Assembly (NCBI RefSeq): GCF_001542775.1
Contig: NZ_CP014145.1
Coordinates: forward strand, 2,604,001 to 2,668,000
Length of the DNA stretch: 64,000 nucleotides
Reading direction: 5' to 3'
Source: Microterricola viridarii
GTDB lineage: Bacteria; Actinomycetota; Actinomycetes; Actinomycetales; Microbacteriaceae
Shown here: positions 8,197 through 19,431 of the stretch, piece after piece
Numbering within the stretch: position 1 is the first letter of the stretch
Layout: every line of letters begins with the position of its first letter
Notes under the pieces: generated by a model
What the model saw: the letters and a program-made list of their open reading frames with translations, nothing else
The model's database searches: none
Told to the model about the DNA's origin: nothing
Program-made: the position numbers and the translations under genes

Positions 8197-8667
8197 ATGA
8201 TTCACTCCCAGAGCACTCAGGCTTCACGCGAAGAACTGACCGCCGCCATCATCGACGCCAAGATGCGCAGGAACCTCTCCTGGCAGGAGCTCACCGAGGG
8301 AACCGGCCTGAGGCTTGCCTTCGTCACCGCCGCCCTGCTCGGCCAGCACCCGTTGCCTGAAGCCGCCGCGGAGGTCGTCGCTGAGCGGCTCGGCCTGGAC
8401 GAGGACGCCGTCCTGCTGCTGCAGACCATTCCGCTGCGCGGCAGCATCCCCGGCGGCATCCCGACCGACCCCACCGTGTACCGGTTCTACGAGATGCTGC
8501 AGGTCTACGGCTCCACCCTGAAGGCCCTGGTCCACGAACAGTTCGGCGACGGCATCATCAGCGCCATCAACTTCAAGCTGGACATCAAGAAGGTCGACGA
8601 CCCCGATGGAGGCTCACGCGCCGTGATCACCCTCGACGGAAAGTACCTGCCCACCAAGCCGTTCTAA
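8197..8667 (+). CDS. cynS: Cyanate hydratase (cyanase)
   Basis: 156 aa, the normal length. It converts cyanate and bicarbonate to ammonia and CO2 as a homodecamer. The catalytic residues R96, E99 (in [11 protein letters not shown]) and S122 (in GIISAINF) fall at the same numbers as in the E. coli enzyme, and the C-terminal [10 protein letters not shown] is the family ending. An N-terminal HTH-like helical domain covers about residues 10-75. It lies 42 bp after cynT and has an AAAAGGAAA ribosome site within a GAAA-rich leader. The intact cynS contrasts with the frameshifted cynT. Confidence 0.97.
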   Translation: MIHSQSTQASREELTAAIIDAKMRRNLSWQELTEGTGLRLAFVTAALLGQHPLPEAAAEVVAERLGLDEDAVLLLQTIPLRGSIPGGIPTDPTVYRFYEMLQVYGSTLKALVHEQFGDGIISAINFKLDIKKVDDPDGGSRAVITLDGKYLPTKPF

Positions 8668-8707
8668 TCGGTGGGCGTGGCTGTGCTCTCCGTGGGGGGC
8701 TCAGCCA

Positions 8708-8734
8708 CCCGCCGGGATGTGCTCAACCGGCGGG
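8708..8734. terminator. Hairpin overlapping the mnhG stop
   Basis: CCCGCCGG (8708-8715) pairs with CCGGCGGG (8727-8734) around the mnhG stop codon, between the ends of convergent cynS and mnhG. It could terminate either transcript. There is no T-run. Confidence 0.4.
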
Positions 8735-9109
8735 GCGGGACTCGCCGGAGTCTGAAGCCTCGGCCCGCGACGCGGCCTCGACGGCATCCGCGATCTCGTC
8801 GGCGATGAGCAGGTCGGCACGGACATGCTCGGTTCGGTAGGCCGCACGGCCGATCATGTGCGCCGTCATGGGCTGCGTCATCAGCTGGAAGCCGAGCACC
8901 AGGATCAGCGTGGACGCCACGCCCCAGCTCGGGTTCAGCAGCCAGATGGCGACCACGATGGCGGCGACGCCGAGGATCTGCGGCTTGGTCGAGGCGTGTA
9001 GGCGCGAGAGCACGTCGGGGAAGCGCAGGATGCCGATGCCGGCCGCCATCGACAGGAAGGCGCTGAGCAGAATGAGCACGCCAGCGACGATCGCTCCGCC
9101 CTCACTCAT
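8723..9109 (-). CDS. mnhG: Na+/H+ antiporter subunit MnhG
   Basis: 128 aa, with three hydrophobic segments in the first 90 residues and the family block GILRFPDVLSRLHASTKPQILG. The last 40 residues form a hydrophilic acidic tail. It is the last gene of the antiporter operon; its start overlaps the mnhF stop by 4 bp (ATGA). MnhG is a small subunit of the multisubunit Mnh/Mrp cation/proton antiporter in the cytoplasmic membrane. Confidence 0.92.
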   Translation of the reverse strand: MSEGGAIVAGVLILLSAFLSMAAGIGILRFPDVLSRLHASTKPQILGVAAIVVAIWLLNPSWGVASTLILVLGFQLMTQPMTAHMIGRAAYRTEHVRADLLIADEIADAVEAASRAEASDSGESRPAG

Positions 9110-9378
9110 GATGCGTCCTGCTTCGACATGAAGCGGGCGATGCTGATCGACCCGACGATGGCGAACATGGCCAGCACCAACAGCACGGGCAGCGTGTCGG
9201 TGTGCTGGTTGATGGCCATCTCAGAGCCGAGCGCGCAGATGGCGATGGCGAGCATGACGTCGGCGGCCAGGGCGCGGTCCAGGATCGACGGCCCACGGAT
9301 GATGCGGTACACCGCGCAGAGCGCGCCGATGCCGAACATCACCCCCGCCAAGACGGCGACAACCATGAGGAACGACAT
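9106..9378 (-). CDS. mnhF: Na+/H+ antiporter subunit MnhF
   Basis: 90 aa with three transmembrane segments and the MnhF block RGPSILDRALAADVMLA. ATG 9378 has a GGGAG ribosome site and starts one base after the mnhE stop; the same frame runs upstream to 9513 within mnhE but has no start signal. It overlaps mnhG by 4 bp. Confidence 0.92.
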   Translation of the reverse strand: MSFLMVVAVLAGVMFGIGALCAVYRIIRGPSILDRALAADVMLAIAICALGSEMAINQHTDTLPVLLVLAMFAIVGSISIARFMSKQDAS

Positions 9379-9379
9379 G

Positions 9380-10072
9380 TCAGTCTCCCTTCCGTCTGGC
9401 GCCGACGGTGCCGACGCCGCCCTCGCGCTGCCGGCGATCCTCGCGGATGCCGGCCGCTTCGTCTTTCGCGCCGATCGCCAGCACGATGCGCTCCTCGGTG
9501 CCGAGCACCTCACGCCGGATCCTGTCGATGTCTTCCGGCGTACGCGTGCCGAGGGCGTGGATGTAGAGGATGGCGTTCTCGCGGTCGGCGTCGATGACGA
9601 CGGTGCCGGGCACCAGCGAGATCGAGACGGCGGTGAGCGTGATCACCAGGTCGCTCCGAGTGTGCAGCTTGATCGCGAGGATCGAGTTGATGGGGTGGTA
9701 GCGCGGGTTGATCGCGAGGTAGGCGACGTGCACCGAGGCGAAGAGGATGTCGTAGATCATGCGCCCCACGAAGATGGCGAGCCGCCACGGGTTGAGGCGG
9801 CCGCTGAGCGCGATCGGCGGCAGGTAGAAGACGCGGGTCACGAACAGCGCCATCAGTATGCCGGTGAACAGTGTCATCACCGTGAGGTCGTCCCAGAGCA
9901 GCATCCAGAGCAGCACCAGGATCACGAGCAGCGGGAACTGCCGCCACAGGTTCTGCCGGTGCGTCTGCTCGGTCTCGGGGAACGCCGGCCCGCTCGGCAC
10001 GCGGTTGGAGGGGATGACGCCGCCACGCATGGTGGCCCGGTTGGCGGGGGCGGTGACTTTGCGCGCGCTCAC
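9380..10072 (-). CDS. mnhE: Na+/H+ antiporter subunit MnhE
   Basis: 230 aa. Two or three hydrophobic segments lie at about residues 45-110, followed by the cytoplasmic MnhE domain (HTRSDLVITLTAVSISLVPGTVVID). GTG 10072 overlaps the mnhD stop (GTGA). Both the first 45 residues and the last 30 are charged extensions compared with a typical 160-170 aa MnhE. Confidence 0.92.
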   Translation of the reverse strand: MSARKVTAPANRATMRGGVIPSNRVPSGPAFPETEQTHRQNLWRQFPLLVILVLLWMLLWDDLTVMTLFTGILMALFVTRVFYLPPIALSGRLNPWRLAIFVGRMIYDILFASVHVAYLAINPRYHPINSILAIKLHTRSDLVITLTAVSISLVPGTVVIDADRENAILYIHALGTRTPEDIDRIRREVLGTEERIVLAIGAKDEAAGIREDRRQREGGVGTVGARRKGD

Positions 10073-11637
10073 TGCACACCCCCGGGGAACACGGTGTCGA
10101 CGTAGAAGGCCGGCGTCTTCAGGTCCTCTGCGGCGCGTTCGGCGATTCCGAACAGCGGCCCGGCGAAGACGGTGAGCGCGACCGTCAGGGCGACCATGCC
10201 GGTCGTCACGGCCAGCATGCTGGCCGGCACGGTGCGGGTCTTGACGGCGACGGAGGCGTCGGGGGCCTCCGGGGCTTCTTGCAGCGACTCGATCAGCACC
10301 GACTCGTAGCCCTGCAGCTCGCCCTTGCCGCGCCAGAACGCCATGTTCCAGAATCGGGTGAGCGCATACAGGGTGAGCAGCGAGGTGATGGCGCCGGCCG
10401 CGATCCCGATCCAGACCAGCGGGCTCGGCGAGTCGACACCGGCCATGAACAGGCCGACCTTGCCGATGAAGCCGGAGAACGGTGGGATGCCGCCGAGGTT
10501 CAGCGCGGGGATGAAGAACAGGATCGCGACGAGCGGCGAGGCCTTGAGCAGCCCGGCCAGCCGGTTGATCGATGTGGCTCCGCCGATGCGCTCGATCAGA
10601 CCCGTGGTGAGGAACAATGTCGTCTGCACCGTGATGTGGTGCACGACGTAGTAGATCGTCGCGGCGAGGCCGAGCGTCGAGGCCAGCCCGATGCCGAACA
10701 GCATGTAGCCGATGTGGCTGACCAGGGTGAAGGAGAGCAGACGTTTGATGTCGGCCTGGGCCAGCGCACCGAGGATGCCGACGATCATCGTCAGGCTGCC
10801 GATCACGAGGAACAGCGCGCTGAGGTCCTGCCCGGCGAAGAGCACCGTCTCGGTGCGGATCAGCGCGTACACGCCCACCTTGGTGAGCAGGCCGGCGAAC
10901 ACCGCGGTGACGGGGGCCGGCGCCGTCGGGTAGGAGTCCGGCAGCCAGAACGAGAGCGGGAACACTGCGGCCTTGATGCCGAACCCGATCAGCAGCAGCA
11001 GGTGCAGCACCAGCTGCACGTCTGCCGGCAGCTCGCCGAGGCGTACAGAGAGCTGGGCCATGTTGACGGTGCCGGTGGCGCCGTAGATGAGCGCGATCGA
11101 GGCCAGGAAGAACAGTGAGCTCACCAGGCTGACGATGATGTATGTGACGCCGGCGCGGATGCGCTCACCGGTGCCGCCGAGGGTGAGCAGCACGTAGCTG
11201 GAGGCGAGCAGCACCTCGAAGCCGACGTAGAGGTTGAACAGGTCGCCGGCGATGAAGGTGGTGAAGACGCCGGCCGACAGGATCAGGTAGCTGGGGTGGA
11301 AGATCGACACCGGGGTCTCGCGGTGCCGGTCGGCGACGCCCTGGCCGATGGAGTAGATGAGCACGCCGAGCAGCATGACCGCCGAGATCAGCAGCATGAT
11401 CGCGGACAGCCTGTCGACGACGAGCGCGATACCCCACGGGGCCGCCCAGCCGCCGACGGCGACAACGGCGGGGCCGTTGAGGTCGATGAGCCAGAGCTGC
11501 ACGGCGCTGATCGCGACCGTCGCGGTGAGGGCTGCACTGCTGATGGCCACCTGCAGGCGCGGCTGTCGCCCGAAGATCACGGTGAGCGCGGCCGCGATCA
11601 GCGGGATCAGGACCATGAGTGGGATGAGCTGGGGCAT
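10069..11637 (-). CDS. mnhD: Na+/H+ antiporter subunit MnhD
   Basis: 522 aa, related to the NuoL/M/N antiporter-like subunits of complex I. The proton-antiporter domain covers about residues 130-410, with TLVSHIGYMLFGIGL and the conserved Lys and His in the central helices. Fourteen or so transmembrane segments are expected. It overlaps mnhC by one base (TGATG) and mnhE by 4 bp. Confidence 0.95.
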   Translation of the reverse strand: MPQLIPLMVLIPLIAAALTVIFGRQPRLQVAISSAALTATVAISAVQLWLIDLNGPAVVAVGGWAAPWGIALVVDRLSAIMLLISAVMLLGVLIYSIGQGVADRHRETPVSIFHPSYLILSAGVFTTFIAGDLFNLYVGFEVLLASSYVLLTLGGTGERIRAGVTYIIVSLVSSLFFLASIALIYGATGTVNMAQLSVRLGELPADVQLVLHLLLLIGFGIKAAVFPLSFWLPDSYPTAPAPVTAVFAGLLTKVGVYALIRTETVLFAGQDLSALFLVIGSLTMIVGILGALAQADIKRLLSFTLVSHIGYMLFGIGLASTLGLAATIYYVVHHITVQTTLFLTTGLIERIGGATSINRLAGLLKASPLVAILFFIPALNLGGIPPFSGFIGKVGLFMAGVDSPSPLVWIGIAAGAITSLLTLYALTRFWNMAFWRGKGELQGYESVLIESLQEAPEAPDASVAVKTRTVPASMLAVTTGMVALTVALTVFAGPLFGIAERAAEDLKTPAFYVDTVFPGGVQ

Positions 11638-12239
11638 CAGCGGTTCCCCTCTCTGGTTGGCGGTTCGGTGGTGCCGCGCTGTGTGTCGTGCGCGGCGGTA
11701 TCCGTCGGGGCGTCGAGCGCGGTGAGCTCGGCGAGCAGCTCTGCGGCATCCGCGTCGGCATCGTCTGCCGTGTCGTCGACGTCGCCGGCCTCGCCGAGGT
11801 GCTCATCACTGGCGTCGAGGATGGCCTGGATGGCGGTGTCGTCGTCTTCGGAGCGGCGCAGCTCGGCGGCCGAGGCGAGCGCGTCTTCGAGGTCTTGCTC
11901 TTCGTCATCGATGAGGTCGCCCTTGGCCCCCAGCTGGGCCAGCCACCAGGACCGGTAGATGAGGGCGAGCATGAAGGCGGTGATGCCGAGGTTGATCACG
12001 ATGGCGGTGAGGATGAGGGCCTGCGGCAGCGGGTCTGAGATGTCTGCGGCAGCCACCCCGTCGTTCATGATCGGGCCGAGGCCCGGCCGGCCGCTCATCA
12101 GGAACAGCAGGATGTTGGTGGCGTTGCCGACCAGCAGGAAGCCGATCAGCACGCGGGTGAGGCTGCGCTCGAGCAGCACGTAGACGCCGGAGCCGTACAT
12201 GACCGCCATCAGCAGGATGAGCGTCATCGACGCGTTCAT
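11637..12239 (-). CDS. mnhC: Na+/H+ antiporter subunit MnhC
   Basis: 200 aa. Residues 1-110 form the three-helix NuoK-like domain (GFLLVGNATNILLFLMSG, DPLPQALILTAIVINLG). Residues 115-200 are an unusual acidic tail rich in Asp, Glu and Ala that is absent from the standard 110-115 aa subunit. It overlaps mnhA by 4 bp and mnhD by 1 bp. Confidence 0.93.
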   Translation of the reverse strand: MNASMTLILLMAVMYGSGVYVLLERSLTRVLIGFLLVGNATNILLFLMSGRPGLGPIMNDGVAAADISDPLPQALILTAIVINLGITAFMLALIYRSWWLAQLGAKGDLIDDEEQDLEDALASAAELRRSEDDDTAIQAILDASDEHLGEAGDVDDTADDADADAAELLAELTALDAPTDTAAHDTQRGTTEPPTREGNR

Positions 12240-15169
12240 GAGGACGCCCCCTCTGCCGGGTTCGGCTTCGCCGGGTCGGTGTGCGAGGAGCTCGGGCGCG
12301 CGTACTCGGCCTCTTCGTCGTCCTCTTCCTGGTCTTCCTGCTGGCGGTCGACCTCGCTGCCCAGGCTGCGCAGGATGTCGAGCACCAGGCCGAAGACCAC
12401 CAGGTAGACGCCGATGTCGAACAGCGTCGAGGTGCCGATGGAGATCTCACCGAGCACCGGGATGCTGGCCTCGAACCAGGAGGACTCCAGCACCTGCAGC
12501 CCGAAGAACATCGAGCTGAGCGCGGTGCCCACCGCCAGCAGCAGCCCGGTGCCGAGCAGCTTGCCCGCGTCGATCGGCACGGCCTCGGCCAGCTCGTAGC
12601 GGCCGCCTGCCAGGTAGCGCGCCACGAGCGCGAGGCCGGCCAGCAGGCCGCCGGCGAAGCCTCCGCCCGGCTGGTTGTGGCCGACGAAGAGCAGGTAGAC
12701 CGAGACGATGATGGCCGGGTGGAACAGCAGGCGCACGAGCACCTCGATGATGATCGAGCGGTTCTGCGGCGAGAGGGTGCGGCCGGCGAGCAGCCAGGTC
12801 TGCCGTGAGACGGCGCTGGCGTTCAGCACGGGGCGGTTGCGTCGCTCGCCGCCGCCCTCCATCCGCTCGACCGGGGCCGCACGGCCAGAGATGAAGACGA
12901 GGCTGGCCACACCCGTCGCGACGGCGACGAGCACGGCGATCTCGCCCATGGTGTCCCAGGCGCGGATGTCGACGAGCATCACGTTCACGATGTTCTTGCC
13001 GTGCGCCTCCGCGGCCAGGCCGGGCAGCCCGGCCGAGATCGATGCCGCCTCGCGGGCGCCGAGGGCGATCACCGCGATGACCGCCATCACCGTGCCGGCG
13101 AGGATGCCGAGGATCGCGCGGAACCCCTTGTGCACCGCCTTGTTGCGGGCGGCGATCTGCTGCGGCAGACGGCGCAGCACGAGCACGAAGACGACGACGG
13201 TGAGCGTCTCGACGAGCGCCTGGGTGAGCGCCAGGTCCGGGGCGCCGCCCATCGCGAAGAGCAGCACCAGGCCGTAGCCGGTCACTCCGACGAGCAGCAC
13301 GGCCGTCATCCGGTGGCCGGCGATGGCCGCGCCGATGGCCGCCATGCCCATGACCAGGGCGATGAAGGGCTGCACGGCGTAGTCCCACGGCACGACGCCC
13401 TCTGGCCACGAGCGGTTCATCGCGGCGGAGAGACCGAGTCCGAGCACGAAGACGCCGATGATGACGGCCAGGTAGGCGGGCAGGCCGCCGCGCTGGATGC
13501 GCGTGGTCAGCCGTGCGGCGAACCGGTCCAGCGCGCGCATGATCTGCACGTACTCGCGCCCGGCATCGAGGGTCTGCGGCAGCTTGGCCTGCAGTCGGCC
13601 GACCTGGCGTCGGCGCAGCATCAAGACAAGGCCGAGCAGCAGCACGCCGGCAGAGATCGCCAGCGCCGGCTCGAAGCCGTGCCAGAGGGCGAGATGCTGA
13701 TCGTGCGGGCCGGGCAGGGTGTCGGCGTATGGCGCAACGAGCGCGTCGACCACGCCGGCGGCAACGCCGAAGCCGATCGTCGCGACCGAGAGCACGAGCG
13801 GCGCGGTGAGGATGCCGAACCCGGTCTGGTGCAGGCTGATCGTGCCGACATCCGGCTTGGTCGAGAACGCACCCCAGATGAATCGCAGGCTGTAGGCGAC
13901 GGTGAGCACCGAGCCGACGACGACGCCGATCAGCGCGACCCAGGCCCAGAACACGCTCGTTCCGGCGTCTCCCGACGTCGCCTCGAGCAGCGAGCCGAAC
14001 ACGCTCTCCTTCGCCACGAAGCCGAGCAGCGGGGGCAGGCCCGCCATGGAGGCGACGGCGATCGATGCGATCACGGCCAGCACGGGCATCCGCCGGCCGA
14101 GGCCAGAGAGCTTGCGCCAGTCCCTGGTGCCCGTCGCGTGGTCGATGATGCCGACAACCAGGAACAGGGTCGCCTTGTAGAGCGCGTGCGCCAGCAGCAG
14201 TGCGCCGCCGGCCAGCGCCGCCGCGCGGGTGCCGAAGCCGAGCATGATGGTGAGGAACCCGAGCTGGCTGACCGTGCCGTAGGCCAGCAGCAGCTTGAGG
14301 TCGTACTGGCGCATGGCGCGCCAGCCGCCGACGAGCATGGTGAGCACACCGACCGTGACCAGGATCGGCTGCCACAGCGGCTGCTCGGCGTAGCCGGGCG
14401 CGAAGCGGGCGATGATGTAGATACCGGCCTTCACCATGGCGGCCGCGTGCAGGTAGGCACTCACGGGCGTCGGTGCGGCCATCGCGGCTGGCAGCCAGAA
14501 GTGGAACGGCACGAGCGCGCTCTTGCTCAGCGCGCCGAGCAGAACGAGCACGATGGCGACCTGGCCGAAGGCGCCGCCGACCGGGTTCGCGATGATCTCG
14601 GTGAGCGAGGTGGTTCCGCTCGCCATGGCGAGCATGACGATTCCGACGAGCATCGCCAGACCGCCAAAGGTGGTGACGGTGAGCGCCTGGAGCGCAGCAC
14701 CACGGCTCGATTTGCGGCCCGTGTTGTGCCCGATGAGCAGGTACGAGAGCACGCTCGTGGCCTCCCAGAACACGAACATGACGATCACGTCATCGCTCGT
14801 GACGAGGCCGTACATGACCCCGGCGAATGCCAGCAGCAGGGAGGCGAAGCGGCCGAGTCCCGGCTCGTCGTCGCTGAAGTAGCGGGCGCAGTAGGCGAGC
14901 ACGAGCGCGCCGACCCCGGTCACGATCAGGGCGAGCAGCAGGGCCAGAGGGTCGAGGCGGAAGCTGAGCTCGATGCCGAGCTGCGGAATCCAGGGGTATA
15001 CCTGCGTGATCGGCGTGCCGGCCAGGACGCCGGGTGCCTGCATCAGCGTGACCACGAACAGCGCGGCGGGGGCGAGGGCGATCAGCCAGAACACCCGCGC
15101 TTTCAGCCAGCGCGTCAACAGCGGGGTGGCGAGGGCCAGGATTCCGACCGCCACAAGAGAGAAGATCAT
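12236..15169 (-). CDS. mnhA: Na+/H+ antiporter fused subunits MnhA-MnhB
   Basis: 977 aa. The NuoL-like MnhA part includes the antiporter domain near residues 130-400 and the DUF4040/MbhE region near 600-700. The last 190 residues are an MnhB domain (RSIIIEVLVRLLFHPAIIVS, FVGHNQPGGGFAGGLL). The A-B fusion is common in actinobacteria. ATG 15169 follows AGGGGAG; a TTG one codon earlier is possible. As first gene it heads the A(B)CDEFG operon, which exchanges Na+ for H+ for pH and salt tolerance. The highly charged Glu-rich tail (EEDDEEAEY) is notable. The 742-aa plus-strand frame over it is a shadow. Confidence 0.95.
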   Translation of the reverse strand: MIFSLVAVGILALATPLLTRWLKARVFWLIALAPAALFVVTLMQAPGVLAGTPITQVYPWIPQLGIELSFRLDPLALLLALIVTGVGALVLAYCARYFSDDEPGLGRFASLLLAFAGVMYGLVTSDDVIVMFVFWEATSVLSYLLIGHNTGRKSSRGAALQALTVTTFGGLAMLVGIVMLAMASGTTSLTEIIANPVGGAFGQVAIVLVLLGALSKSALVPFHFWLPAAMAAPTPVSAYLHAAAMVKAGIYIIARFAPGYAEQPLWQPILVTVGVLTMLVGGWRAMRQYDLKLLLAYGTVSQLGFLTIMLGFGTRAAALAGGALLLAHALYKATLFLVVGIIDHATGTRDWRKLSGLGRRMPVLAVIASIAVASMAGLPPLLGFVAKESVFGSLLEATSGDAGTSVFWAWVALIGVVVGSVLTVAYSLRFIWGAFSTKPDVGTISLHQTGFGILTAPLVLSVATIGFGVAAGVVDALVAPYADTLPGPHDQHLALWHGFEPALAISAGVLLLGLVLMLRRRQVGRLQAKLPQTLDAGREYVQIMRALDRFAARLTTRIQRGGLPAYLAVIIGVFVLGLGLSAAMNRSWPEGVVPWDYAVQPFIALVMGMAAIGAAIAGHRMTAVLLVGVTGYGLVLLFAMGGAPDLALTQALVETLTVVVFVLVLRRLPQQIAARNKAVHKGFRAILGILAGTVMAVIAVIALGAREAASISAGLPGLAAEAHGKNIVNVMLVDIRAWDTMGEIAVLVAVATGVASLVFISGRAAPVERMEGGGERRNRPVLNASAVSRQTWLLAGRTLSPQNRSIIIEVLVRLLFHPAIIVSVYLLFVGHNQPGGGFAGGLLAGLALVARYLAGGRYELAEAVPIDAGKLLGTGLLLAVGTALSSMFFGLQVLESSWFEASIPVLGEISIGTSTLFDIGVYLVVFGLVLDILRSLGSEVDRQQEDQEEDDEEAEYARPSSSHTDPAKPNPAEGASS

Positions 15170-15344
15170 CAATCTCCCCTGCCTGGTCGCGGTTTTGTCA
15201 AGAATACCAAGACCTGGCGGCGTGACTGATCCCCGTTGTCGCAGGATCCGTCACTCGGCGACTCAGGGACAATTCCGGGTTATCCCCCATTTGCGGGGTA
15301 CCACCCGGCAGAATAGGCTCGCTGGATCGATGAGAGGGGGCCTC

Positions 15345-15542
15345 ATGACCGCGATCAACAGTGACGAAATCGTGTCGACCATTGATCCCGCAGGATGCAA
15401 CTGCGACGACTGTCTGCGCGGGGTGAGCGTTCCGCTGCACCGGGCGGATGCCGGGCAGTTGAACGCCCTGCTCGACGGCCGCCTCGCGAACGCGACGGGC
15501 CTCGACCTGAGCGATATCGAGGCCGTGCTCGACGCCCTCTGA
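15345..15542 (+). CDS. Small Cys-motif protein, unknown function
   Basis: 65 aa with a CNCDDC cysteine cluster near residues 18-23 and a C-terminal helix ending LSDIEAVLDAL. ATG 15345 is preceded by GAGAGGGGG. I do not recognise the family. It is divergent from the antiporter operon across 175 bp. The clustered cysteines suggest metal binding, which is inference only. Confidence 0.6.
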   Translation: MTAINSDEIVSTIDPAGCNCDDCLRGVSVPLHRADAGQLNALLDGRLANATGLDLSDIEAVLDAL

Positions 15543-15620
15543 CCGGTGCCGATGCTGCACGTTTGGTCGCTTCCGAGGCGGATCTGCCCAGAAGAATGAC
15601 CATATGTGCAGCAGTGATGG

Positions 15621-16133
15621 CTACGGGGTGCGGTTCTCGGCGCCGACCATCCAGGCGTATTGCTCGATCTTCTCGATGATCGTGTGCAAGATGTCGGCGC
15701 TCGTCGGGTCGGCGGCATCCACCACGTCGTGCACGGCACGGGCGGTTCCTGCGACGGTGTGCAAGCGGGCGGTGATCAGGTCGACGGTCTCGGCCGTGTC
15801 GGTCTCCCCGGCCGGGTAGGCGGGCATGGTCGTGGTCGAGGCGATCGTGTCACTGCGCCCGTCCGGCACGGCGTGCAGGGCACGCATCCGCTCTGCGACG
15901 GTGTCTGAGAAGCCGCGGGCCGCCTTGATGATCTCGTCGAGCTGCAGGTGCAGGTCACGGAAGTTGTGGCCGATGACGTTCCAGTGGGCCTGCTTGCCCT
16001 GCAGCTGCAGTTCCAGCAGTTCGACGAGCACCTTCTGCAAGGCGTCGCTGAGCTTCTTCGGGGCGGTGTACGCCTCGACGGCTGACTGCGTGCGCGAGCT
16101 CTTCCGGGTGCCGCGTTCCAGGGTGTCGGTCAT
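15621..16133 (-). CDS. dps: Dps-family ferritin-like DNA protection protein (copy 1)
   Basis: 170 aa Dps-type four-helix ferritin-like protein. The ferroxidase pattern is HWNVIGHNFRDLHLQLDE, with the His, Asp and Glu ligands in place. The N-terminal 20 residues are Arg/Lys/Ser rich (RGTRKSSR) and could bind DNA. ATG 16133 follows GAGAGGAA. A second copy at 42717-43244 differs by having its basic tail at the C-terminus. Role: iron storage and protection of DNA from peroxide in stressed cells. Confidence 0.92.
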   Translation of the reverse strand: MTDTLERGTRKSSRTQSAVEAYTAPKKLSDALQKVLVELLELQLQGKQAHWNVIGHNFRDLHLQLDEIIKAARGFSDTVAERMRALHAVPDGRSDTIASTTTMPAYPAGETDTAETVDLITARLHTVAGTARAVHDVVDAADPTSADILHTIIEKIEQYAWMVGAENRTP

Positions 16134-16302
16134 GGCGCTGTTCCTCTCGGTCGCCGCCCGGCCGGTCCGTGCGCTGCTCGTGGGGGCAGTACCCGACCGT
16201 GCGCTCCTTCGAGGCTAACCCGCCGCGTCGCACCTGCACAGGGGTGCGGCCGATTCTCGGACCGGGCACCCAGCCGCGGCACACATGCGCGGGCGAAAAC
16301 GC

Positions 16303-16337
16303 GTGAGGGGCCGGCTCCACTGGAACCGGCCCCTCAC
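16303..16337 (-). terminator. Terminator downstream of argG
   Basis: GTGAGGGGCCGG (16303-16314) pairs perfectly with CCGGCCCCTCAC (16326-16337), 20 bp past the argG stop. The stem is 12 bp with an 11-nt loop. Confidence 0.75.
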
Positions 16338-16356
16338 AGGCGTCATGCGACAGCGA

Positions 16357-18419
<2,063 letters not shown>

Positions 18420-18430
<11 letters not shown>

Positions 18431-19331
18431 ATGGCGCTTCGTCGTCCTCGCCGCGATCGCCCCGATCACCTGGGGAGCCAGCTACTACGTGACCCAGCAT
18501 TTCCTGCCCGCCGACTCCCCGCTGTGGGGCGCCGCCTTCCGGGCGCTGCCGGCCGGGCTGGTGCTGCTCGCCCTCAGTCGCCGCCGGCCGCACGGCTCGT
18601 GGTGGTGGAAGTCGATCGTGCTCGGCACGCTGAACATGGGCGCATTCTTCGCCCTGGTCTACCTCGCCGCCCAACTGCTGCCGACCAGCATCGCCGCCAT
18701 GATCATGGCCACAGCGCCGCTCGTGATGATGCTGCTGGCGTGGCCGCTGATCGCTGAGCGGCCGCAGCGGATGTCACTGATCGGTGCCGGGCTCGGCATC
18801 ATCGGCGTCTGCACCATGCTGTTCACCGGCACGGTGGCCATCAACCCGGGCGGGGTGCTCGCCTCCCTCGCCGCCATGGCGCTCTCCTCCCTCGGTTTCG
18901 TGCTCACCAAGCGCTGGGGCGCCGGAGTCGACGTGCTCTCACTCACCTCCTGGCAGCTGATGGCCGGCGGCCTGAGCCTCGTGCCCGTCGCCCTGCTCGT
19001 GGAAGGGGCACCGCCCGCCCTGGACGGCCCGGCGCTGCTCGGCTTCGGCTACGTGTCGCTCATCGCCACCGCTCTGGCCTACGTCGTCTGGTTCTCCGGC
19101 CTCAAACACCTGGGCGCCGGCACTGTCGGCCTCATCGGCCTGCTCAATCCGGTGACTGGCGTGCTGCTCGGCCTGGCTCTGGCCGGAGAGGCGTTCAGCC
19201 TGCAGCAGATCCTTGGCGTGCTGATCACCCTCACCGGGATCGTCCTCGGGCAGCGCACCGGTTCGCGGGCGTCCACGACACCGGAAGCTACTCCCGGATT
19301 GCCACTTCTCCAGGAGCGCACTCCGTCCTAG
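18420..19331 (+). CDS. EamA/DMT-superfamily transporter
   Basis: 303 aa with ten hydrophobic segments in two EamA repeats (about residues 5-135 and 145-280), including APITWGASYYVTQ at the start and GLIGLLNPVTGVLLGL in the second repeat. Such proteins export metabolites or drugs. The substrate is unknown. The divergent MarR gene and the operator over the start codon suggest inducible expression. Confidence 0.9.
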
Positions 19332-19384
19332 ACTGCGAGAGATCTGGCGGGGCTCCGGCTGCACCACCACTCGGGATCTCGCGT

Positions 19385-19403
19385 CGCCTCGTTCGGCGAG
19401 GCG
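19385..19403. terminator. Hairpin between the EamA gene and the alkyl sulfatase
   Basis: CGCCTCG-TTCGG-CGAGGCG, about 50 bp past the EamA stop and 29 bp before the sulfatase ATG. It could end the first transcript or lie in the sulfatase leader. Confidence 0.4.
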
Positions 19404-19431
19404 GTCTATGACTCCGAGATGAGGGCACAAC

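Noticed and set aside
13001..15229. 742-codon open frame on the plus strand opposite mnhA
   Set aside because: Low-complexity composition rich in Arg, Gln, His, Asp and Glu, with no family features. It is the mirror of a high-GC gene on the other strand. The same applies to 25-1776, 16639-18129 and similar frames.
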